Below, piece after piece: positions 1-10,433 of a DNA stretch of 64,000 bases (position 1 is its first letter; the number at the start of each line of letters is the position of its first letter). The stretch lies in the NCBI RefSeq assembly GCF_046630445.1, contig NC_092333.1, forward strand, positions 1,450,001 to 1,514,000. Reading direction: 5' to 3'. The DNA comes from Rutidosis leptorrhynchoides (lineage: Eukaryota; Streptophyta; Magnoliopsida; Asterales; Asteraceae). The notes beneath the pieces are model-generated. The model made no database searches. It was not told where the DNA came from and was given only the letters and a program-made list of their open reading frames with translations. A program made the position numbers and the translations under genes.

Positions 1-36
1 TTTCGATCCTATTCAATGTGTACAAATTTATATTGA

Positions 37-38
<2 letters not shown>

Positions 39-96
<58 letters not shown>
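39..96. repeat. (AT)n microsatellite
   Basis: Uninterrupted alternating AT of about 58 bases. The ORF reading through it (repeated Ile-Tyr) is an artefact. Confidence 0.95.
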
Positions 97-98
<2 letters not shown>

Positions 99-520
99 CA
101 AGTGATTAAATATAAAATTAACTACATACAAAACGTTTTGGTTAAAATTAATATTATCATATGTATATATATAACGAGACGTCAATTTATAGAAGCAAAT
201 AACCACAACACTCAAATGTAAAGGTTACATTTTGGGTAATATAGTCTATCGATGATTAAGTCTAATTATTGAAAAAGGTACACGTCGCGTAACATAAAGG
301 ACAAGTTTTCTAAGCGTACGAAAGGACGTTCGAGAAACTGGAACCGAGACATAAGTCAAGTGACAACGTATGAGTCATCGAAACAAAAATTACAAACTAA
401 CTATGCATGTAAATATTATATTATATATAAATAATTATATAAATTAAATATATTATATATATAAATATTAATAAAAACTGTCGGTAACTAGAAGTTAAAT
501 GATTGTGAGCTAGATCCCTA

Positions 521-640
521 GGCCATGCGATCGCATGGCCAATTGCCCACAAAACCATGCGATCGCATGGGTAGTAGTTGGGGCTAACATCCTATAAATC
601 GAGCGAGTTTGCAATTATTTGATTCATTCACTTCACACAC
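521..640 (+). promoter_or_regulatory. LTR core promoter with paired palindromes
   Basis: A 20-base perfect palindrome lies at 521-540 (GGCCATGCGATCGCATGGCC). The same 16-base core, CCATGCGATCGCATGG, returns at 555-570. A TATAAAT box follows at 593-599, and then a CT-rich leader typical of plant transcription starts (about 620-650). The orientation agrees with the surrounding LTR. That it acts as the U3 promoter is an inference from layout. Confidence 0.6.
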
Positions 641-1298
641 TTCTCTATATCTCTCTGTATTATAATTATTATTATTATTGTTATTGTTATTATTAAGATT
701 ATTAATATTAATCTTATTATTATTAGTACTAGTATTATTAGGAGCGATATTATTAGTATTATACATAAAATACTACGACGGGGTTATGAGCGAGTAATTT
801 CAAACAGGTTTTTCGAGCGGGACAGAGCTAAGGAAATTATGGGTTATAGCTATGGAGATTATGGGTATTGTTCGGGGATATGCTCGTGAGGTCAATCTAG
901 TGTTTATCATCTCCGTTGCGTCTACGTACTTTCCCGCAATATTGAATCACAATATTGATACGTGAGCACTCATAACTTAACTTTTATATATTAATAGTGT
1001 ATCCCTGACTAGTGCTCGAGTATATATGATTATGCATGCTTGTATGTTTAATTTTTGTCGTTAGATAGTTTATCATAAATCATGAATTTGATACTTATGC
1101 GATTGAGATAAGGCATATGATATGCATGTCGTTGGAAAGCTGGCGAAAAATTAATAACTTTCCATTTAGAAATCATATGGTTTCGATGAACGGATTAAAA
1201 GATATGGTCAATTGAATTATTATTAATTTTTGTATTATTATTGTTAAAATGATTATTATTACCATCGTCGTTATTATCATCGTTATTATTATTATCTA

Positions 1299-1301
1299 TT
1301 A

Positions 1302-1369
<68 letters not shown>

Positions 1370-1370
1370 C
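1299..1370. repeat. (ATT)n microsatellite
   Basis: A run of about 24 ATT units inside a longer stretch of imperfect ATT/AAT repeats. Reading frames here are low-complexity artefacts (poly-Ile, poly-Asn). Confidence 0.95.
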
Positions 1371-1483
1371 ATTATCGTGATTAATATAAGTATTATTATT
1401 AAAAATTGTCATTGTTATTAGTATTACTACCGTTATTATCATTAAGATTATTATTAACATTATCATTATTATTATTACTATTA

Positions 1484-1523
<40 letters not shown>

Positions 1524-2193
1524 CATTAAAATAGTTATTAGTATTACCATTAATATTATTATAATATTTATTAATATTAGTATTATCTAATTATTATGAC
1601 TACTAATATTATCATTATTATGAATGCGATATAAAAGAGGACTAAAAGCTATTAAACAAATCGATTAGGAAATAATTAGTATAAGTATCATGATGAAATT
1701 GAAATATTGTAAGATATCGATTTAGATAAAAATATTGTTTTCATTATTTTTATCATTATTATTATTATTAAAAGTATTATTAATATTAAAACTATCATTT
1801 TTACTAAAATTTTCATTTTTAATAGAAATATCATTGTTATTATAAAATATCATTATTATTATCATTTTAGTATTATTATTATTAAGAATTATCATTTTGA
1901 ATAGAATTATTATTTTTATAAAATATTATTATTATTATTACTATTAAAATTAAAAAGTATCATTATTATTAAAATTATCATGATTAGAATTATCATTTTA
2001 TCATAATTAATATAATCATTAGTAAATATAAATATTATTATTATTATTAGTAGAATAATAATAATTATTATTATTATTACAAAATAATACAACTTTTAAT
2101 TATTATTATTATTATCAATATTATTTTATCAAATGAAATTGTGATACAAAGATATTTTACCACACGTGATATATTTACATTAATAACACATAC

Positions 2194-4582
2194 TGTAACA
2201 ACCCAAACCAACCCGCGAACAAACCACGTGAAAATACAAAATAAAAAAAAAATTGCTGCACAGTGAACTGGCGCGGCGCGCCAGGATGGCCGCGCGGCGC
2301 GCCATTCGGGTCTGTCCGGAAAGTCTCAAAATGCGAAAAAGATTAACTAGTTCCCGACACTTTTAGACGAAACGCTTTTTACCATACCTCCAAATATGTA
2401 AAACTAACCTGTTTCAAATATAAAATCAATGTTTTACAAGCGGGGCCCACATCGGCCGTTTTACGAGTTTAATACAATTTACGAGTTTCGACCACCAAAA
2501 AGTTTAAGTTCCAAACTACACAATGAGCATGGCGTTTGGGATTAAACTACCCAACTATCGGTCAAACTCCAAGAGCTACTAAAGCCAAAAGCGTCCCCTA
2601 GCATCAAGCGGGATCTCTAGTCCAAAACGATGCCCTTACCCTTGTCCAAAACCGAACCTATAAAAATAGTAAACAACGAGAGGGTAAGCAAAGCTTAGTG
2701 AATGCAATAATTATACGAACATATATATAATTATACCTACTTGCATACACTTACACACCAAAACGCAAACACGCTAGCATACACATTTAGCTTATCGTCA
2801 CAATAACAAGCTATAAATCTCCAATACCACAAGCTAGCATAACAACCGCATATGAATATAACTCGAATAATATAATACGCTTACAACACAAATAACCATG
2901 GTTAACCAATAGTACAAGGGAACGGCGCTCGCGAAAACGCCATCGGTGTTCATAACATCCGTTAGGGCACTTAACACCTCGCACCACTAACCCCTAGGGT
3001 GGCACCTTAACACCTCGGCACATCACCCTGAGTGGCATCTTAACACCTCGATGCATCACTCATTATTTTTACGGAGTGGTGTCTTAACACCTCGACACTA
3101 CACTCCTAGGTGGCATCTTAACACCTCGATGCTACACCCGAGTGGCATCTTAACACCTCGATGCTACACTCTTCACGTGAAACGTGGTGTCTTAACACCT
3201 CGACACTACACATTTCACGCTACAACAAATAGATACATTATATACCTACACATATAATTATTCCACTCACCTTGTCGCCTTGAAGAATGCTACCGAATAA
3301 TCTGCAACTCGTCAATGGAAAGTACCTATTCCATTATCACAAATTCAACAACACACTTAGATTGGATTTACAAACCAACCCAATTTGACACTTAGTGCAA
3401 ATTTGACCCAAATGCACTTCCAAGTACAAACCGCGCCCAAAATTAATCAATAATCACTAACACAAGTGAGAATGGTCTTAATACGCCAATTAAACCCAAT
3501 CATAGGTGTTAAACACCTATCTTTCCCATAAAGACACTTAAACCCTAATTTGACCCATAAGAAGTCAATAACACGCCATTAGCAAGTTTTGACACCAAAA
3601 CATATTTAACTCGGTTTTATACTTCAACTTAATCCATTTTAAGTTTATAAACCTTACTAAATCGACAATTGGGTCATAACAGTCACCAAACCCTAATTTT
3701 GACCCATAGTCAAAATTAGTCAACCAAATAACCCTAAATGGGTTCCAATACTTCCATAATCACTAAACCTAGTGATTAAACCCAAATTCAAGTTCTAAAC
3801 ATAACCAATTTGTTCACCAACCCAAAATCCACCAACACTAACAATAAACCCGATTACTAGCATCACTAAACCCACTTCATGAGTCTAAACGGGTTTATCA
3901 ACAAATCAAGTTCAAACCCTAACTTTGAATAGCAAAATCAACAATGAAATTCGGAGTTAGAACTTACCAATACCGCCAAAATGATGCCATTGACGAGTAG
4001 AACAACTTTAATGCTTGAGGTTTGACCCGAAACAACCTCCTTCTTCTCCAAATGGAGTTCTCTCTCACTAGAACTCAATCTCTCTCTAGGGTTTGAGGAT
4101 GGGAGTGTTTGTGTGGGTGATAAATGAGCTCCAATGGAGTTTTAGGTCAGTCTTGATGACCCCAAACCGACCCTAATTGAAAAGACCAAAGTACCCCTCA
4201 TTTAAACCTTTTAAAAAGGCTGAAAATTGCCTCTGCAGCAATCGGCGCGCCGCGCCAGAAGGTGGAGCGCCACTCCAAATAACTGGAAATTGTGGTCGAG
4301 CCCAAAACAGGTTTCAGCAACTTGTTTTGGCCATAACTTTTCGACCGTAACTCCGTTTTCGATGAATCAAATATCGTTAGAAACGTAATAAGATATTCTA
4401 TCCAATGGTAAGGCTTTGAAACATCAACTCAAACTTTATTTGGGGTTGAAAAGATACGTACACACCTTGTCACTTCGGACAACGTCCAGTTTCCTTCGAC
4501 GTTCGAGCAAGCAACACGTACACTTCATACACGCATCGTACACCATAAATACATTATGTACAATAAATATTTGGGTCTTACA
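2194..4582 (-). repeat. Element A 3' LTR
   Basis: Left copy of the 2.39-kb LTR. It contains GC palindrome pairs at 2,270-2,303 and 4,244-4,276, a hairpin array at 2,961-3,211, and a TATA-like TTTTTAAAAGG on the minus strand near 4,205-4,215. The short ORF over the hairpin array recurs in the other LTR and is not a gene. Confidence 0.92.
2961..3211. repeat. Array of seven hairpin repeats, conserved loop TTAACACCTC
   Basis: Seven units share the loop TTAACACCTC. Five have perfect 5-bp inner stems of two kinds: GCATC/GATGC (loops at 3,040, 3,118 and 3,150) and GTGTC/GACAC (loops at 3,084 and 3,192). Each of the five has an outer GTG/CAC stem with a 2-nt bulge (AT or TA). The first two units (loops at 2,971 and 3,008) are degenerate. 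The identical array recurs at 8,811-9,061. Confidence 0.85.
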
Positions 4583-4596
4583 ACTCTCCCCCACTT
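4583..4596 (-). other. Polypurine tract of element A
   Basis: On the minus strand AAGTGGGGGAGAGT abuts the 3' LTR, the usual position of the plus-strand primer. Confidence 0.8.
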
Positions 4597-6594
4597 AAAA
4601 TCGATCACGTCCTCATGATCTTCTCCACTTAACCAATTCGGAACTACTCAACGGTCCTCAATTATAAGTCCCAATCCGACTTTTCTAAGTAGTTCTTCCC
4701 AATGAATCGCCTTTAACAACTAAAATCGTCACCCGCGATTTTATCGAAACTAAAATTCGAGCACTAAAACCTGCTCAATCCCCCATACATCAGGAAAACT
4801 CAACCGATCTCGTACCGAGATATCAACCCTATAGTGTACCCTTTCCAAGTACAATGCTAAAAACAACCAAATATCGACCTAAGGTCAACAACCCAAACGA
4901 TGAAGACCAAGTAACGACGAATCCTTACGGATAACACTTACCATCTAACACCCTTAGTAGTGCGCAAACATAGCTAATACGCAACTACCCAATTACGTGA
5001 GCAAAATACGGCTATTACATCACTAATCACACAACATGGTCCTTACGACCGAACCATCAGAGCTTAAAACAACCAGTGGTTCTCAAGTCCAACAACGCGA
5101 AGGTTAGTTCACACGAAACCCATGGTGTACAAAAACGGCTATCGTGATATATCCGTAGTGTGCAAAAACGGCTATTGCAACACTACCAACCATATGTGAG
5201 CGAAACACGGCTATCGCATCACTATTTATCAACGTGTGAGTAAAAATCGGCTATCACTCACAACCACGAGTGGTTAACGAAGAGCAAATCCTTCCGGATA
5301 TCCCTCGTCACCTATCTTAAGTCAAACGCGGTCAACATAGAGATAACCCCAAATAAACACCACATAATCACCTTGTAGTTCACAAAATGGCTATTGTGTA
5401 ACTACCACCCAAAGTATATGATAATGAGGCATCGTAACCTTTCTCAAAGTCCCATTACTCTATTCCCAAAGGTAACCACACGGCTATCACAATCGAGCCA
5501 AGAACCACCCACATTACTCATAGACACAACAATAATTCCCTAGAAGAGAATCCGGCATACACATCCCTTTACCGAGGGATCTTACCTTGCTCGTTGAACA
5601 CGTAAATTATCTCCCAATGAGATTTACCACCTTACCACCTCGGTGATAATTTAAATCCAAAAACCGTAAGTATAATTTATTCCAAATCATACTTTTACCA
5701 CAATCGACCAATGTAGGTCTCAACACTAGCTTCGAATCCCTACGAGCATCGTCCAAATATCACTGCAATAGAACACCTTCGTGTAAGAGTACAAACTCCC
5801 CCACTTAGGACTCCGCTTCGTAACCACATCATCGAATAATAGCATCCCGTGGAATGACCACTAACCTAACAACTAATACGCACGTTACCATAATCTTGCT
5901 CCAACCTTGAGCATACGAAGGAATTTAACCTATCCTTAAACTCTTTGAACGAAGAGTCTACCACAATTTACACAAACGTTACACTTGCAATAATCCAATT
6001 GCTATAGTTTGTCAAATTTCCACCTAGTCACTCATGTACCTAAGGGTTTCTATCCAGTACCCTAAGTATAATGTAGCCGCAACACCATCGGAGTCGAATA
6101 CCACGCTAGTAGGTATGAAAGAGGCACCTAACGTTGCGTCCCGTAGACTCCATTTCCAACATACATCGAGACCCAAAACACTCGATCTCAAGGGTTCTAT
6201 CCACCCGTCGAACCTCATGGTTCAACAACTTCAACACGAAAGCAAAACGCTCTAATAATCGAACACTAATGCACATACCTATGGCTTGGTAGAAACATTT
6301 CCTAACACTAAAGAATGCTTGGTTGCACCAAGTCTTACGCCCTTCGCCCGACAACCAAACGTCATCATAGGGTGTTTCCATTAGGAATGCCACCCATACT
6401 AATACTACGTATTACCGCCATGCATTCGTCCCCAGGGCGCATTTCCACGAGTCAACGACTCAAAAGCTACCCCGGTGCACTATCATCAAAATCGCTAACA
6501 AACCGAATCTTCACCGAGTTCACTAATCCCGCACCCTTATGGGTACCTTTGAAACATACACTCACTTGAGACTAATTAGACCACGAAACAAAGT
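4597..6594 (-). other. Element A internal non-coding region
   Basis: About 2 kb between the polypurine tract and the gag-like ORF. Only short, overlapping, mutually exclusive ORFs occur (for example near 6,024-6,570 on both strands) and none resembles pol. The one clear structure is the hairpin array at 4,957-5,405. The region may carry cis signals for packaging or be a remnant of lost pol; the sequence does not decide. Confidence 0.6.
4957..5405. repeat. Dispersed hairpin array, loop word ACGGCTAT, covarying stems
   Basis: At least seven copies of a loop close to AAAAACGGCTAT. The best stems are: 4,957-4,988 (GTAGT+GCG / CGC+A+ACTAC), 5,155-5,186 (GTAGTGT+GCAA / TTGC+A+ACACTAC, 11 bp), 5,196-5,222 (GTGA+GCGA / TCGC+A+TCAC), 5,236-5,261 (GTGAGT / ACTCAC) and 5,375-5,405 (GTAGTT+CACAA / TTGTG+T+AACTAC, 11 bp). 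Four of these have one unpaired base at the same place in the 3' arm. Weaker copies lie at 4,997-5,023, 5,124-5,150 and 5,475-5,490. Confidence 0.8.
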
Positions 6595-7506
6595 TTAAGT
6601 CTCTAATACATACATGAATCCATCGGCACACAATAAACAATAATAAGGCATATTTGTACCAAAGACGAAAATACCTGAAACATCATCGTTGGACTTCTGT
6701 GCTTCACTATCCATCGAATACTCGCGCTCTAACCTCTTAACTCGATCGGCGAACGATTCGGAACACTCCGACCTTTTGTGTCCCTCCTTCCGGCAATTAA
6801 AGCACATGATCGTACTTGAAAGCATATTTGCACAATCGCGTGTCATATAACCTCGTTGTAGATGATCATAACCCGTAGGCGCGAAATCCCCCAACTTACA
6901 ATCTCTTTTAGCAATCAATTTAGGACACTTTGGCTTTTGGTGCCCTTCCTTCCAACAGTAAAAACATAACTTCTTGCCCGACGGGCACTCGCGAGCCTTA
7001 TGTCCCCTTTGCCCACATTTGTAACACTTCAACCCACAGGGGCCCGACGCTCCCTTCTTCATGCTACTAGCCGCCTCAATTACACCTCTACTTTGATTAT
7101 TAAACAACTCGGGAAACTCCGACTTTCGGTGTCCCTTTCTTCGACACTTGAAGCATATGTCGTCTTTAGGAGGCGCAAGCGTGCAATCACGCGACAGGTG
7201 ACCCTTTTCAGCACAATTATAACACGTAGGTACATGACCTCCCTTACTCCTCTTCTTCACGTTTCCGACGCCTTCAGGCGCACTTCTTGTCCTCTTACCA
7301 GTAGCACTTGGCTCCAATCTTGCAAGTACATCCTCATTACTACTACCTCGAGGTTTAGAAAACCTCTTCTCAAACTCTTCCCTTACAACCTTAGTCACTT
7401 GGTCTCGGACCATTTCGGTTACTCGTCCTTCGATTGACTCTTTGACTACTTGACGAACTCCGTTGGCGAAACCCAAGACGCATTGCTCAATCGCGGCGTC
7501 AACCAT
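6595..7506 (-). CDS. Gag-like protein with multiple CCHC zinc knuckles (element A)
   Basis: A 303-residue ORF, the only substantial coding region of element A. It starts at the ATG nearest the primer-binding site. Residues 1-60 are predicted helical and charged, and a basic stretch lies at about 70-92. CCHC knuckles sit at 95-108, 161-174, 181-194 and 235-248. A fifth at 118-131 has lost its last Cys to Phe, and a sixth at about 203-225 is badly degraded. The knuckles alternate between a CYxC...GHxxRxC type and a CFxC...GHxxxEC type, so the tail looks like a two-knuckle module repeated three times. No retrotransposon capsid domain, protease or RT follows. In retroelements CCHC knuckles bind RNA and aid packaging; here that role is inferred. 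The coding status is good, but expression is unknown. Confidence 0.75.
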   Translation of the reverse strand: MVDAAIEQCVLGFANGVRQVVKESIEGRVTEMVRDQVTKVVREEFEKRFSKPRGSSNEDVLARLEPSATGKRTRSAPEGVGNVKKRSKGGHVPTCYNCAEKGHLSRDCTLAPPKDDICFKCRRKGHRKSEFPELFNNQSRGVIEAASSMKKGASGPCGLKCYKCGQRGHKARECPSGKKLCFYCWKEGHQKPKCPKLIAKRDCKLGDFAPTGYDHLQRGYMTRDCANMLSSTIMCFNCRKEGHKRSECSESFADRVKRLEREYSMDSEAQKSNDDVSGIFVFGTNMPYYCLLCADGFMYVLET

Positions 7507-7511
7507 TACCG

Positions 7512-7562
7512 CTAACTCGCCCTTCCTTTCATGAGTAGGCCCTTCCTTTCATGAGTAGGCCC
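7512..7562. repeat. Short tandem duplication, 22-bp unit
   Basis: CCCTTCCTTTCATGAGTAGG is repeated twice, followed by a third partial unit, between the gag start and the PBS. Confidence 0.8.
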
Positions 7563-7641
7563 TTCCGTTCCGTATTCATCTTCCGTCTTCATTCTTAAGA
7601 AATGAAATAGATTAACCAATGGAACGAAAAGATATAACACG

Positions 7642-7644
<3 letters not shown>

Positions 7645-7720
<76 letters not shown>
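7645..7720. repeat. (AT)n microsatellite
   Basis: About 76 bases of alternating AT in the leader between PBS and gag of element A. The Tyr-Ile ORF through it is an artefact. Confidence 0.95.
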
Positions 7721-7727
<7 letters not shown>

Positions 7728-8028
7728 CCACACTACCCCATCTTGCTCAACAATCGTTGTACATTGCTTGTTTGACATGATTTGCACCCGTAACAACGGT
7801 AGCTAGTCGTTGTTACGCGAGCACGTCGCGTTAACTCGCTAGTACAATGTCTATCTCGCTTGATGATTGCTAAACACAACACAAACAATTAGTACATGAT
7901 TAGTTCACATAAACCTATGCACTAACCAATCCCGTTTCGACTCAAAGTCCTACAAGTCCCGCATAACGCGCACACAAAAAGTCTAAGTCTAGGCGCCTAT
8001 CTCAAGTCACCTAAATCCCTTAGACCAT

Positions 8029-8040
8029 GCTCTGATACCA
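8029..8040 (-). other. Primer-binding site (initiator tRNA-Met) of element A
   Basis: On the minus strand TGGTATCAGAGC lies two bases inside the LTR. This is the standard plant tRNA-iMet complement and fixes the element's orientation. Confidence 0.9.
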
Positions 8041-8042
8041 CT

Positions 8043-10433
8043 TGTAACAACCCAAACCAACCCGCGAACAAACCACGTGAAAATACAAAATAAAAAAAAA
8101 AATTGCTGCACAGTGAACTGGCGCGGCGCGCCAGGATGGCCGCGCGGCGCGCCATTCGGGTCTGTCCGGAAAGTCTCAAAATGCGAAAAAGATTGACTAG
8201 TTCCCGACACTTTTAGACGAAACGCTTTTTACCATACCTCCAAATATGTAAAACTAACCTATTTCAAATATAAAATCAATGTTTTACAAGCGGGGCCCAC
8301 ATCGGCCGTTTTACGAGTTTAATACAATTTACGAGTTTCGACCACCAAAAAGTTTAAGTTCCAAACTACACAATGAGCATGGCGTTTGGGATTAAACTAC
8401 CCAACTATCAGTCAAACTCTAAGAGCTACTAAAGCCAAAAGCGTCCCCTAGCATCAAGCGGGATCTCTAGTCCAAAACGATGCCCTTACCCTTGTCCAAA
8501 ACCGAACCTATAAAAATAGTAAACAACGAGAGGGTAAGCAAAGCTTAGTGAATGCAATAATTATACGAATATATATATAATTATACCTACTTGCATACAC
8601 TTACACACCAAAACGCAAACACGCTAGCATACACATTTAGCTTATCGTCACAATAACAAGCTATAAATCTCTAATACCACAAGCTAGCATAACAACCGCA
8701 TATGAATATAACTCGAATAATATAATACGCTTACAACACAAATAACTATGGTTAACCAATAGTACAAGGGAACGGCGCTCGCGAAAACGCCATCGGTGTT
8801 CATAACATCCGTTAGGGCACTTAACACCTCGCACCACTAACCCCTAGGGTGGCACCTTAACACCTCGGCACATCACCCTGAGTGGCATCTTAACACCTCG
8901 ATGCATCACTCATTATTTTTACGGAGTGGTGTCTTAACACCTCGACACTACACTCCTAGGTGGCATCTTAACACCTCGATGCTACACCCGAGTGGCATCT
9001 TAACACCTCGATGCTACACTCTTCACGTGAAACGTGGTGTCTTAACACCTCGACACTACACATTTCACGCTACAACAAATAGATACATTATATACCTACA
9101 CATATAATTATTCCACTCACCTTGTCGCCTTGAAGAATGCTACCGAATAATCTGCAACTCGTCAATGGAAAGTACCTATTCCATTATCACAAATTCAACA
9201 ACACACTTAGATTGGATTTACAAACCAACCCAATTTGACACTTAGTGCAAATTTGACCCAAATGCACTTCCAAGTACAAACCGCGCCCAAAATTAATCAA
9301 TAATCACTAACACAAGTGAGAATGGTCTTAATACGCCAATTAAACCCAATCATAGGTGTTAAACACCTATCTTTCCCATAAAGACACTTAAACCCTAATT
9401 TGACCCATAAGAAGTCAATAACACGCCATTAGCAAGTTTTGACACCAAAACATATTTAACTCGGTTTTATACTTCAACTTAATCCATTTTAAGTTTATAA
9501 ACCTTACTAAATCGACAATTGGGTCATAACAGTCACCAAACCCTAATTTTGACCCATAGTCAAAATTAGTCAACCAAATAACCCTAAATGGGTTCCAATA
9601 CTTCCATAATCACTAAACCTAGTGACTAAATCCAAATTCAAGTTCTAAACATAACCAATTTGTTCACCAACCCAAAATCCACCAACACTAACAATAAACC
9701 CGATTACTAGCATCACTAAACCCACTTCATGAGTCTAAATGGGTTTATCAACAAATCAAGTTCAAACCCTAACTTTGAATAGCAAAATCAACAATGAAAT
9801 TCGGAGTTAGAACTTACCAATACCGCCAAAATGATGCCATTGACGAGTAGAACAACTTTAATGCTTGAGGTTTGACCCGAAACAACCTCCTTCTTCTCCA
9901 AATGGAGTTCTCTCTCACTAGAACTCAATCTCTCTCTAGGGTTTGAGGATGGGAGTGTTTGTGTGGGGTGAGAAATGAGCTCCAATGGAGTTCTAGGTCA
10001 GTCTTGATGACCCCAAACCGACCCTAATTGAAAAGACCAAAGTACCCCTCATTTAAACCTTTTAAAAAGGCTGAAAATTGCCTCTGCAGCAATCGGCGCA
10101 CCGTGCCAGAAGGCGGAGCGCCGCTCCAAATAACTGGAAATTGTGGTCGAGCCCAAAACAGGTTTCAGCAACTTGTTTTGGCCATAACTTTTTGACCGTA
10201 ACTCCGTTTTCGATGAATCAAATATTGTTGGAAACGTAATAAGATATTCTATCCAATGGTAAGGCTTTGAAACATCAACTCAAACTTTATTTGGGGTTGA
10301 AAAGATACGTACACACCTTGTCACTTCGAACAACGTCCAGTTTCCTTCGACGTTCGAACAAGCAACACGTACACTTCATACACGCATCGTACATCATAAA
10401 TACATTATGTACAATAAATATTTGGGTCTTACA
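8043..10433 (-). repeat. Element A 5' LTR
   Basis: Right copy of the LTR and near identical to 2,194-4,582. Most differences are C/T or G/A transitions, including CpG loss in the palindrome at 10,095-10,107. Drives transcription toward the gag-like ORF by position. Confidence 0.92.
8811..9061. repeat. Second copy of the TTAACACCTC hairpin array
   Basis: Same seven units and stems as 2,961-3,211, offset by 5,850 bases. Confidence 0.85.

Larger units (their letters stand above)
2194..10433 (-). mobile_element. Element A: complete non-autonomous LTR retrotransposon (gag-like ORF, no pol), TSD CATAC
   Basis: Two direct LTRs (2,194-4,582 and 8,043-10,433, about 2.39 kb each) begin TGTAACAACCC and end TCTTACA on the plus strand. 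They are flanked by the 5-bp duplication CATAC at 2,189-2,193 and 10,434-10,438. The minus orientation is set by a tRNA-iMet primer-binding site next to the right LTR, a polypurine tract next to the left LTR, and a minus-strand zinc-knuckle ORF. The internal region is only 3.46 kb and shows no protease, RT, RNase H or integrase. By eye the LTRs differ at about 25 positions (about 1%), so insertion was recent. Mobility must have been supplied in trans. It resembles TR-GAG-type elements. Confidence 0.92.

Noticed and set aside
2961-3211. CRISPR-like array (short palindromic repeats with spacers)
   Set aside because: Plant nuclear LTR, spacers nearly constant, no cas genes. The repeats are hairpins in a retrotransposon.
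3051-3257. 68-codon ORF present identically at 8,901-9,107
   Set aside because: Its duplication is explained by the two LTRs of element A and its repeats by the hairpin array; it lies antisense to the element.
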